Source of the DNA: Candidatus Aegiribacteria sp.
GTDB taxonomy: Bacteria > Fermentibacterota > Fermentibacteria > Fermentibacterales > JCC-6
Reading direction: 5' to 3'
Assembly (NCBI GenBank): GCA_030600975.1
Contig: JAUVUL010000014.1
Span: 1-10,943 of the forward strand
DNA: 10,943 nucleotides
Shown here: positions 5,656 to 10,943 of the stretch, in pieces
Layout of the letters: every line of letters begins with the position of its first letter
How positions within the stretch are numbered: the stretch's first letter is position 1
Translations under genes and position numbers: made by a program
Notes under the pieces: generated by a model
Databases searched by the model: none
What the model was told of the DNA's origin: nothing
The model's input: only the letters and a program-made list of their open reading frames with translations

Positions 5656-5667
5656 AATGGCGCCTCG
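5656..5667 (+). other. tRNA-Asn 3' end sequence repeated upstream (possible intact att site)
   Basis: Read on the minus strand, this stretch is the last acceptor-stem bases, the discriminator G and the CCA of tRNA-Asn, plus two flanking bases. Identical 12-mers occur at 550-561 and 3344-3355. If these are attachment sites, this is the copy that keeps the functional tRNA, and inserted DNA would extend toward base 1. Confidence 0.45.
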
Positions 5668-5733
5668 ACGAGGACTTGAACCTCGGACCTAGTGGTTAAC
5701 AGCCACCCGCTCTACCAACTGAGCTATCGAGGC
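5658..5733 (-). tRNA. tRNA-Asn (anticodon GTT), CCA encoded
   Basis: A full cloverleaf can be drawn on the minus strand: acceptor stem GCCTCGA with TCGAGGC, D-arm GCTC/GAGC with loop AGTTGGTA, anticodon stem GGTGG/CCACT around the loop CTGTTAA (anticodon GTT), a 5-nt variable loop, and T-arm CGAGG/CCTCG around TTCAAGT. Discriminator G and an encoded CCA follow, for a total of 76 nt. All stems pair, with one G-T pair in the anticodon stem. A promoter sits about 12 bp upstream. Downstream lies a transposase scar, consistent with use of this gene as an insertion site. Confidence 0.97.
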
Positions 5734-5751
5734 GCGCATTGATGGACGGGA

Positions 5752-5780
5752 AAAATACGCCCAGCTATCCTTTTCGTCAA
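5752..5780 (-). promoter_or_regulatory. Sigma70-like promoter for tRNA-Asn
   Basis: On the minus strand, TTGACG (5775-5780) is followed after 17 bp by TATTTT (5752-5757). The predicted start, near 5745, lies about 12 nt before the mature tRNA 5' end, and the start region is GC-rich, as is common for stable RNA genes. Confidence 0.55.
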
Positions 5781-5886
5781 GTTTCCGATAACTGATGTGC
5801 GCATTTACTCAATGTAAGAATCACTTTCTCAGTTATCAGCACAATCACTATCTTATGCATCCTGAAAGAAGCGTTGTTGCAGGGGC

Positions 5887-5914
5887 TTGTCAAATAAAAC
5901 CAATACCGTATAAT
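5887..5914 (+). promoter_or_regulatory. Sigma70-like promoter for the RRM protein gene
   Basis: TTGTCA (5887-5892) and a perfect TATAAT (5909-5914) are separated by 16 bp. Transcription would begin near 5921, giving an untranslated leader of about 257 nt ahead of the RRM gene. A weaker alternative -10 (TATTAT, 6031-6036) lies closer to the gene. Confidence 0.6.
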
Positions 5915-6054
5915 ACTCGAAGCTTTTAAAGCAAGTTACTGTTGTTTGTTTACTGTGTCGAAGAGGTTTACGTCATTTCTGAGTTATTTCAATATCACAC
6001 ATACCATGACTGTAATCGCATGGGTGAAAATATTATAAAAAATGCATTTGTATC

Positions 6055-6177
6055 TGCTGCGATTCTGCAGCACGGTTCCGGGCCGTATCCCGGTTTAGCA
6101 TGACCCCCTTTCGGGGGCAACAGCGGCATTGTGCCGCATGGTACTGAGGGACGAAGGTCCCGGGAACAGGAGTTCTA
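6055..6177 (+). promoter_or_regulatory. Structured mRNA leader of the RRM gene (six hairpins)
   Basis: Six successive exact inverted repeats occupy this stretch: TGCTGC/GCAGCA (6055-6072), CCGGG/CCCGG (6078-6093), CCCCC-TTTC-GGGGG (6104-6117), GCGGCA-TTG-TGCCGC (6123-6137), GGGAC-GAAG-GTCCC (6148-6161) and GAAC-AGGA-GTTC (6164-6175). The last displays the AGGAG ribosome-binding site in its loop, 5 nt before the ATG. No T tract follows the C5/G5 hairpin, so simple termination is not obvious. The arrangement suggests post-transcriptional control, perhaps by temperature or by the RRM protein binding its own message; this is inference. No known riboswitch class was recognised. Confidence 0.55.
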
Positions 6178-6438
6178 ATGAACAGGAAACTTTTTGTTGG
6201 TGGATTAGCTTGGGCAACAAACGATGAAGGTCTGATGAAGGCTTTCGAGGAGTTTGGACCGATTGAAGAGGCTAACGTTGTCTGCGAGAGAGACTCAGGA
6301 CGGTCAAGAGGCTTCGGTTTCGTGACTTTCGAGACTGCAGAGGGTGCACAGGCAGCCCAGGAGGCAATGCACGGCAAAGAATTAGAGGGACGCGAACTCA
6401 GAGTGGATTTTGCTAACAGCAAACCAAGACAGAACTAG
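6178..6438 (+). CDS. Single-RRM RNA-binding protein
   Basis: This 86-aa protein is almost entirely one RNA recognition motif. RNP2 is LFVGGL at residues 5-10, and RNP1 is RGFGFVTF at 44-51 with the aromatic residues F46 and F48 that stack on RNA bases. The domain closes with ELEGRELRVDFA. Bacterial proteins of this type (the Rbp group of cyanobacteria and many other phyla) bind single-stranded, often U-rich RNA in the cytoplasm and are frequently cold-induced. This member lacks the glycine-rich C-terminal tail found in some relatives, ending a few residues after the domain. The start is supported by AGGAG 5 nt upstream and by the RNP2 position. It is a single-gene transcription unit with a long structured leader and a hairpin terminator, which suits a highly expressed, post-transcriptionally controlled protein. 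Confidence 0.95.
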   Translation: MNRKLFVGGLAWATNDEGLMKAFEEFGPIEEANVVCERDSGRSRGFGFVTFETAEGAQAAQEAMHGKELEGRELRVDFANSKPRQN

Positions 6439-6461
6439 CGTAATTCTATACCGATGATGTT

Positions 6462-6485
6462 AGGGGAGGCATATCTGTCTCCCCT
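6462..6485. terminator. Hairpin terminator between convergent genes
   Basis: AGGGGAGGCA and TGTCTCCCCT form a 10-bp stem (one G-T pair) around the loop TATC. It starts 24 bp after the RRM stop and ends 5 bp before the stop of the convergent glutaminyl-cyclase gene. The following T run is poor on both strands, so it may work as a bidirectional or processing hairpin. Confidence 0.65.
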
Positions 6486-6490
6486 TATCT

Positions 6491-7288
6491 TCAGAAAGTT
6501 ACGATGAAGACGGACGGCCAGTTCTTCCCGGTTAGAAGGAAGGCTTCCCTTTGAGGGTCCCAGGCGATACCATTCAAAGCACCGGCGTTTATCCTGTTGG
6601 AGCCTGACAGCAGTGATGAGGCATCGATAAGCGCAGTAACATTTCCTGTTTCAGGTTCTATCCTGTAAATGTAATCCGAGTAGTACCTGTTTGCGTAGAT
6701 ATAGCCTCCAGCATACTCAAGCTCGTTCAGCAGGTTAATTGATGCACCGTCAATATTCACATTGACGGTCCGGAAAGTATCGAAACTGCTGATTTCCCTG
6801 AAACTGAGTGTAGAAGTGCCATTGCTGGTAACGACACTACTGCTGCTGACGGAGCAGATACCCCAGCCCTCTGTATCTATTGTATTTGATACATGAAATA
6901 CAGGGTTCAGGACGTCCCATTCAAGTACAAGCCCGGAGGTCCATGTTAGTTGATAAATCTTCTCATTCACTATGGTAATCCCCTCACCGAACAGTGTATC
7001 GGGAAGGGGGTAGGTTTCGATTATGGAACCGTCAGAAAGATTGAGTTTTCTGAGAGTTGAAAAGCCGTAGTGACCTGTGGACTCCCAGAGAATACCGTCA
7101 TGTACCTCAAATCCCTGGGTGTAAGCTGAAGTGTCATGTGGAAGTGTACCGATGATATTGACGTACAGTGTTTCGGGGATTACCGGGTCAGGATTAGAAT
7201 TGGAATCACCGGTTCCGCTGCATGAAACTATAATAACAGAGAGTATCATTATGAAGCATGCAGGCAGGAACCGGTTATTCTTTAACAT
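6491..7288 (-). CDS. Glutaminyl-peptide cyclotransferase (glutamine cyclotransferase family) lipoprotein
   Basis: The 265-aa protein begins with a lipoprotein signal (hydrophobic segment, lipobox IVSC with C23), placing it in the envelope. The mature part is a plant/bacterial-type glutaminyl cyclase beta-propeller: PHDTSAYTQGFE (50-61), LWESTGHYG (67-75), FGEGI (100-104), EGWGIC (140-145), LNELEY (187-192), YIYANRY.SDYIYRI (196-210) and NGIAWDP followed by LLTGKNWP (239-258). Family knowledge: these enzymes convert N-terminal Gln of peptides to pyroglutamate with release of ammonia. The length is normal and the conserved acidic and Trp residues look intact. It is the last gene of a three-gene operon, 9 bp after the M48 gene. 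An AAGGAG lies a rather long 13 nt upstream of the ATG, so translation may rely on coupling. Confidence 0.88.
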   Translation of the reverse strand: MLKNNRFLPACFIMILSVIIVSCSGTGDSNSNPDPVIPETLYVNIIGTLPHDTSAYTQGFEVHDGILWESTGHYGFSTLRKLNLSDGSIIETYPLPDTLFGEGITIVNEKIYQLTWTSGLVLEWDVLNPVFHVSNTIDTEGWGICSVSSSSVVTSNGTSTLSFREISSFDTFRTVNVNIDGASINLLNELEYAGGYIYANRYYSDYIYRIEPETGNVTALIDASSLLSGSNRINAGALNGIAWDPQREAFLLTGKNWPSVFIVTF

Positions 7289-7297
7289 TATTCAGTA

Positions 7298-8239
7298 TCA
7301 ACTCCTTGAAGTTGATGTGGTTGAGGAGCCTGTGCTGCCTGAGCCTCTTCCTCCGGTTCCCGTTGAACCTGGAACTGACACTGAACCTGAAACGTACTCG
7401 TTGAATCTGGCTGTACGGACAGGATCGATCTGTATCTGTGGCAGTGCTGCTATTACAGCATCAACAGCTGCAAGTCTGTCTTCGGGTGATGGATGGGTCT
7501 GCCAGAAACCAGGACCTGATCTTGAATCGATTGCGCTCATGCTTTCAAGTACGGAGGACAGGGCACGGGGGTCGTATCCTGCTGAAGCGCATATTACGGC
7601 AGCCAGGCTGTCCGCCTGGTATTCGGTCTCACGGCTGTATCCTTTGGTGATGATGTTGGAAACTACATCCTCCACAAGATCGCCGTAATTGTTCGCAGCG
7701 TTCTGTACTTCGCTGCTGCCCCATCTTTCCGTGGATTCCTGGGCAACCAGAACACCGAATTCAGTCCATCTGGCCTGGTCTATGGATGATATTCCATGTT
7801 GCAGTGTGACATGTGCAACTTCATGGGCCAGAATAGCTGCAAGCTCATCCTCGTTGGATGCTATATCAATCAATCCGCTGCTTATAAAGATAAGCCCTCC
7901 AGGACAGGCGATCGCGTTAATCTCACTGCTGCTCAGCACCAGGAAATGATAGCCTCCGAAGAGCGTGGGCTTTGGAGAACTGCAGGCTACGGTCTGACCT
8001 ACAAGATTGACGTACTGCTGCATGGCAGGATCTACCAGTGGTACGTACATGTTGATAACAACTGCCGCAACGGATCTGCCGATGTAATACTCCTCGACTT
8101 CGGACATTTCCCTGCTCGCTCGCTGGAAAGATTCCGCTACATCAAGGGCGCTCTCAACTTCATCGCTTTCAAGAATATCAACAATATCTCCCAGCCCGAA
8201 GGCCATAAGCGCTGAAATGACAATAGTTAGAAAAGTCAT
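7298..8239 (-). CDS. Exported M48-family zinc metalloprotease
   Basis: This 313-aa protein has an N-terminal signal sequence (residues 1 to about 17) and an M48 catalytic domain. The zinc motif HEVAH is at 139-143 within LAHEVAHVTLQHG, the third ligand is in ETEYQAD at 204-210 (E206, with D210), and THPSPEDRL at 248-255 is the usual downstream signature. The PGGLIFISSGLI strand before the active site is also typical. Relatives such as BepA/YfgC and LoiP act in the periplasm on outer-membrane protein quality control; a similar role here is inferred. The last 25 residues are a Gly/Ser/Thr-rich low-complexity tail. Its start overlaps the stop of the upstream SH3 gene in an ATGA, so the two are translationally coupled. 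Confidence 0.92.
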   Translation of the reverse strand: MTFLTIVISALMAFGLGDIVDILESDEVESALDVAESFQRASREMSEVEEYYIGRSVAAVVINMYVPLVDPAMQQYVNLVGQTVACSSPKPTLFGGYHFLVLSSSEINAIACPGGLIFISSGLIDIASNEDELAAILAHEVAHVTLQHGISSIDQARWTEFGVLVAQESTERWGSSEVQNAANNYGDLVEDVVSNIITKGYSRETEYQADSLAAVICASAGYDPRALSSVLESMSAIDSRSGPGFWQTHPSPEDRLAAVDAVIAALPQIQIDPVRTARFNEYVSGSVSVPGSTGTGGRGSGSTGSSTTSTSRS

Positions 8240-8769
8240 CCTCTCGTCCCCCTTCCGGTCGAAGGAGTTTCAGGTTGCGTTGTGCTCCCGGTACCTTCGA
8301 TAAGGTTTCCATCGACAAGGAACTGGTAGAGCTGTTGAGGAGAGACTGTCCAGGATGTTTGCATATTGTCCACCTTGGAGAAATCCAGTTCGGGGTGTTC
8401 TCCCGCGTAGGTCTCTTCGATAGCCTGGCTGAATCCACGGCCGGCGAGCATTATCTCGTCCGAGGTTACATTCCCTGATGTCGATGTGCCTTCCGTGGTC
8501 GTCTGGAGGGCTCCTGTAACGGAAGTGCGGTGTATCCATCCGGCTTTTCCAGAAGAGGTGGTAATTCTGTACCATTCTCCATCTATTTCGTCTATTGCGG
8601 CAATAGTGCCGTAGCTTACCGGCACTACAGGTGATGCGTAGAATGCCGGCATAGGGTAGATTGACTGGTTCTGGACCGAGATGGCAACCTCATCTCCAAC
8701 CTGAGGTTCAGCATCCTCGGCGGTGGCAAGAGAGAGGGAAAACAGCATCAGAATAAGTAGAAATCTCAT
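8236..8769 (-). CDS. Exported SH3-domain protein partnered with an M48 protease
   Basis: The start at 8769 is chosen over an upstream in-frame codon at 8880 because it has a strong GGAGGT ribosome-binding site 5 nt away and yields a clean signal peptide (MRFLLILMLFSLSLATA). The 177-aa product contains a bacterial SH3-like domain at about residues 25-84 (YPMPAFYASP, then GTIAAIDEIDGEWYRITTSSGKAGWIH). A helical region follows at about 103-158 (DEIMLAGRGFSQAIEETYAG), and then a Thr/Gly-rich tail. SH3b domains usually bind peptidoglycan peptides or proteins. Coupling to the M48 gene through an ATGA overlap suggests the two proteins work together in the periplasm, for example the SH3 protein as adaptor; this is inference. 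It is the first gene of the operon, with its promoter directly upstream. Confidence 0.82.
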   Translation of the reverse strand: MRFLLILMLFSLSLATAEDAEPQVGDEVAISVQNQSIYPMPAFYASPVVPVSYGTIAAIDEIDGEWYRITTSSGKAGWIHRTSVTGALQTTTEGTSTSGNVTSDEIMLAGRGFSQAIEETYAGEHPELDFSKVDNMQTSWTVSPQQLYQFLVDGNLIEGTGSTTQPETPSTGRGTRG

Positions 8770-8792
8770 TGTGTACCTCCATTTCAGCAAAG

Positions 8793-8821
8793 ATTGTAAG
8801 CACAGTACAGTATATTGTCCA
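8793..8821 (-). promoter_or_regulatory. Sigma70-like promoter of the SH3/M48/glutaminyl-cyclase operon
   Basis: On the minus strand, TGGACA (8816-8821) and TACAAT (8793-8798), each five of six matches to consensus, are separated by exactly 17 bp. The start would lie near 8786, leaving a leader of about 17 nt that contains the GGAGGT ribosome-binding site. This also supports the shorter start of the SH3 gene. Confidence 0.6.
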
Positions 8822-8862
8822 GACCTGTAAGCCGTGAAAAAGTAAAACCTTGTCAGCGACAA

Positions 8863-8893
8863 TGGACGTGCCAACTGCATGGTTATATATAAT
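8863..8893 (+). promoter_or_regulatory. Possible promoter for the PQQ-propeller gene
   Basis: A perfect TATAAT (8888-8893) lies in an AT-rich run, 15 bp before the ATG. The only candidate -35, TGGACG (8863-8868), is at a long 19-bp spacing. The short leader would still hold the GGGGGT ribosome-binding sequence. A small inverted repeat, TTGTC-AGC-GACAA (8850-8862), sits between the two divergent promoters. Confidence 0.35.
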
Positions 8894-8908
8894 TAATGGG
8901 GGTCAGGG

Positions 8909-10771
8909 ATGTTATCATTGGTTTTGTCCGTTCTAATACTGGTTGACAGGGCTGCGATATCCATACCGCAAGTTGTCGCACCGGACTATGCTCAGCCTCC
9001 TCCACAACTGCCTGTGGAGGTGCAATTAATCTCTCCGGCACCCGGACATATGTTTGTGGAGGACCTCTGGAGAGTGCGGCTTTATAACAGTGTATCTGAA
9101 GTGTTCTCTGTCTATATGTTCATAACTATAGAAATAGCCGGAGCGGGGTTGGTAATGGATGCAACCACGGCGGTTTTCCTGCTACCTCCCGGAACTCTGA
9201 TCCTGAGCTCTGCTGAACTGTCGCCTATAAGCACAGAGTTTTACGACAGCAATTTTGAAGCAAGTGTAAGCCGGATGGGAGAATTTCCGGATGGCACCTA
9301 CACCATTACATTCTATGTTTACGAAGAGGGGGGAGGTCTTCTCGGGACAAGTGGTTTTACCCAGAATGTTATGAACCATTCACCTCCTCGACTTCAGTAT
9401 CCGATTGATAACAGTGATATCAGCGAACCTCTGCCGATGTTCACCTGGTTCCCTTCTTACCCTCCCGGAACAGCTGACTACACCATCAGGATAGTCGAGA
9501 TACTGGAGGGACAGTCTCCCGAAAGCGCTATTTCCTCGAATCCAGCCTGGTTCATTGCCGAAGGCCTCTTCATTGAGGAAATCATCTATCCGGTATACGC
9601 CGACTGTTTTGAATCCGGACACAGATACGCCTGGCAGGTTGAAGGTTTCTATTTAGGTAATTCTGTCGGCATGAGTGAAGTCTGGACATTCTCCTCCGGC
9701 AGCCCCAGCACAACTTTAGAAGAGGGTTCGGAGATATGGAGCTTTGAAACCGGTGACAGGGTTGTTTGCAGCCCCGCTATTGCAATGGACGGAAGCATCA
9801 TCTGCGGCAGTCTTGACGGTTTCATTTATTCTCTGGATCCGGGGGGGAGCGAATTATGGAGGTATCCCGCAGGCGGAGGGGCATATTCGGCTGCAATAGG
9901 TCCCGATGGAAGGGTATTTGCTACGGGTGATTTCGGAATCTGCTGCCTCGATCCCTCAGGTTTTCTGTTGTGGCACAACGGTATGACGGGACCGGTTGAT
10001 GCGTGCCCTGTAATTCTTCCTTCCGGAAGGCTCTACGCAGGTTCCGTGGAAGGAATATTCTACTCAATCGATGGAATATACGGAGATATCATTGATACCC
10101 TCAGGACAGGAGACTGCATTTATCTCCCCTCTTCGGTGGATTCTACGGGAAGGATCTATTTCACATGCGATGACAGGTGCCTGTCAGTGCAGGATGATGA
10201 AGATGGACTTGTTGAGATATGGTCATACAGGGCGGATAATGATTTCTCCGGTGGACCCGTGATAGACGGGGATTACATATACGCTGCCGCTGGCAGGAAA
10301 ATAATCCGTTTCAGTCGCGATGGAGTAGTGTTATGGAATACTATACTCCCTTCGCAGGTGTATACCGGACCGGTTGTATCCTCAGACGGTACTGTGTGGG
10401 CTGGCACCGGGAGCGGGAATATTTACGCTCTGGAAAGAGAGACAGGCAGAAGAATCGGAGTGATCCCCGTAGGAGCTGTAATAACATCGACTCCAGCTCT
10501 GAACATAACAGGATCGCTGTTCTTCGGTGCTGATAATGGTTGCCTTCACTGTTTCACACCATCGGGGTTCAGCCTCTGGACATTCCAGACGCTGGGCACC
10601 GTCCGTTCCAGTCCGGTAATCGGTATTGACGGAACTGTCTATTTCGGAAGCGATGATCACAGGATATACGCTGTGGAGGGGTCGGGCGCAGGCCCGATGA
10701 CCGACGGCTGGCCTAAATTCTGCAGGAACTCGTTCAATAACGGATTCATTGCTGCTGAGAGGGAAGAATAA
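8909..10771 (+). CDS. Secreted protein with Ig-like N-terminal domains and eight-blade PQQ-type beta-propeller
   Basis: This 620-aa protein has three parts after a short signal peptide (about 1-19). Residues 33-155 form a beta-rich domain (VQLISPAPGHMF, then FPDGTYTITFYVYE) resembling the TANFOR-type domain of Bacteroidetes surface proteins. Residues 158-262 look like a fibronectin/Ig-type domain (LPMFTWFP, then RYAWQVEGF). Residues 274-595 contain eight repeats of about 40 aa with a 'LWxF....V.SSP....DGTVYFGSxDGxIYAL' pattern, as in PQQ/BamB-like propellers. The C-terminus has the GWPKFCRNSFNNG tail often seen after such propellers. No catalytic residues were recognised, so a structural or binding role at the cell surface is likelier than a dehydrogenase. 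Its stop overlaps the start of the next gene by 1 nt (TAATG), implying coupled expression. The TANFOR assignment is tentative; the propeller is firm. Confidence 0.82.
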   Translation: MLSLVLSVLILVDRAAISIPQVVAPDYAQPPPQLPVEVQLISPAPGHMFVEDLWRVRLYNSVSEVFSVYMFITIEIAGAGLVMDATTAVFLLPPGTLILSSAELSPISTEFYDSNFEASVSRMGEFPDGTYTITFYVYEEGGGLLGTSGFTQNVMNHSPPRLQYPIDNSDISEPLPMFTWFPSYPPGTADYTIRIVEILEGQSPESAISSNPAWFIAEGLFIEEIIYPVYADCFESGHRYAWQVEGFYLGNSVGMSEVWTFSSGSPSTTLEEGSEIWSFETGDRVVCSPAIAMDGSIICGSLDGFIYSLDPGGSELWRYPAGGGAYSAAIGPDGRVFATGDFGICCLDPSGFLLWHNGMTGPVDACPVILPSGRLYAGSVEGIFYSIDGIYGDIIDTLRTGDCIYLPSSVDSTGRIYFTCDDRCLSVQDDEDGLVEIWSYRADNDFSGGPVIDGDYIYAAAGRKIIRFSRDGVVLWNTILPSQVYTGPVVSSDGTVWAGTGSGNIYALERETGRRIGVIPVGAVITSTPALNITGSLFFGADNGCLHCFTPSGFSLWTFQTLGTVRSSPVIGIDGTVYFGSDDHRIYAVEGSGAGPMTDGWPKFCRNSFNNGFIAAEREE

Positions 10772-10943
10772 TGAAAGTATCAGCTGTCCTGCTGATACTC
10801 GCTTCTGTTTTGCTAACGGCGGATGATATCGTAATATCGGGAAGTTCTTCTTTTTATTACCAGAGTTCCTCCGAGGATAATACATGGTCTGAAATCCCGA
10901 GCCAGTTCTGGCGATGGAGGTTCAATCCGGTTCTTAGCATCCA
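10771..10943 (+). CDS. Exported protein, N-terminal fragment (probable envelope protein)
   Basis: An ATG that overlaps the TAA of the preceding gene (TAATG) opens a frame of 57 complete codons running off the window. A GAGAGGGAAG purine run precedes it. The product starts with a signal peptide (MKVSAVLLILASVLLTA) and continues with DDIVISGSSSFYYQSSSEDN and then SQFWRWRFNPVLSI. The aromatic, Arg-rich alternating pattern after the signal peptide suggests the beginning of an outer-membrane or surface beta-sheet protein, but too little is present for a family call. Coupling to the propeller protein suggests the two form one surface assembly. Confidence 0.65.
   Translation, partial: MKVSAVLLILASVLLTADDIVISGSSSFYYQSSSEDNTWSEIPSQFWRWRFNPVLSI

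Noticed and set aside
5636..5700. Short plus-strand frame through the tRNA beginning Met-Ala-Pro-Arg-Arg-Gly-Leu-Glu-Pro
   Set aside because: This is the well-known spurious ORF produced by translating the antisense strand of a tRNA gene. The tRNA cloverleaf explains every base.
6104..6117. CCCCC-TTTC-GGGGG hairpin as a rho-independent attenuator
   Set aside because: The hairpin is strong but no T tract follows it; the next bases are CAACAGCGG. It is treated as part of the structured leader instead.
7131..8215. Plus-strand ORFs opposite the M48 and glutaminyl cyclase genes (up to 185 aa)
   Set aside because: They are antisense shadows of genes with clear catalytic motifs and signal peptides, and have no family features of their own.
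8770..8880. N-terminal extension of the SH3 protein to 214 aa
   Set aside because: It would place 37 polar residues before a clean signal peptide, lacks a ribosome-binding site, and runs through the operon promoter at 8793-8821.

Overview
The window looks like a chromosomal segment from an uncultured or candidate-phylum bacterium of the Fibrobacteres-Chlorobi-Bacteroidetes sphere. Fermentibacterota, Cloacimonadota or WOR-3-like lineages would all fit. This is an inference from protein architecture: a secreted beta-propeller protein with a Por/FlgD-like C-terminal sorting domain, a signal-peptide protein with 'TANFOR'-like and PQQ-like domains, a short RRM protein, and many exported hypothetical proteins. 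No rRNA or marker gene is present to settle the taxonomy.

Left part (1 to about 5657) is accessory and scarred by mobile DNA. It runs: 3' end of an AbiEii-type nucleotidyltransferase toxin gene; a remnant of an ISL3-type transposase C-terminus; a 57-bp repeat; a small helix-turn-helix (HTH) ORF; an overlapping MNT/HepT toxin-antitoxin pair; a second copy of the 57-bp repeat; a serine beta-lactamase-like hydrolase on the minus strand; a second, homologous HTH ORF; a secreted eight-repeat SBBP beta-propeller protein on the minus strand; and a second ISL3 transposase remnant that stops 39 bp before a tRNA-Asn gene. A 12-bp sequence spanning the 3' end of that tRNA recurs, in the same orientation, at the start of each HTH module. 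This suggests serial insertion at the tRNA, although a purely coding explanation for the two upstream copies is possible.

Right part (5658 to 10943) looks like ordinary backbone. A tRNA-Asn(GTT) with encoded CCA and its own promoter is followed by a long intergenic region. That region carries a good sigma70-like promoter and a leader of about 257 nt with six successive hairpins, the last presenting the Shine-Dalgarno sequence in its loop, ahead of a single-RRM RNA-binding protein. A strong hairpin separates this gene from a convergent three-gene operon (minus strand: SH3-domain protein, M48 metalloprotease, glutaminyl cyclase-like lipoprotein) whose products are all exported and act in the cell envelope. 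Divergently transcribed from that operon is a 620-aa secreted protein with N-terminal Ig-like domains and an eight-blade PQQ-type propeller. It is translationally coupled to a following exported protein cut by the window end.

Stretches without genes: 378-602 holds the transposase scar and repeat; 1578-1781 holds a small inverted repeat and the second 57-bp repeat, and nothing else recognised; 3153-3327 holds only a small inverted repeat and the left flank of the second HTH ORF; 5298-5657 holds a promoter, a palindrome and the transposase scar; 5734-6177 holds two promoters and the structured leader, with nothing recognised at 5781-5886.
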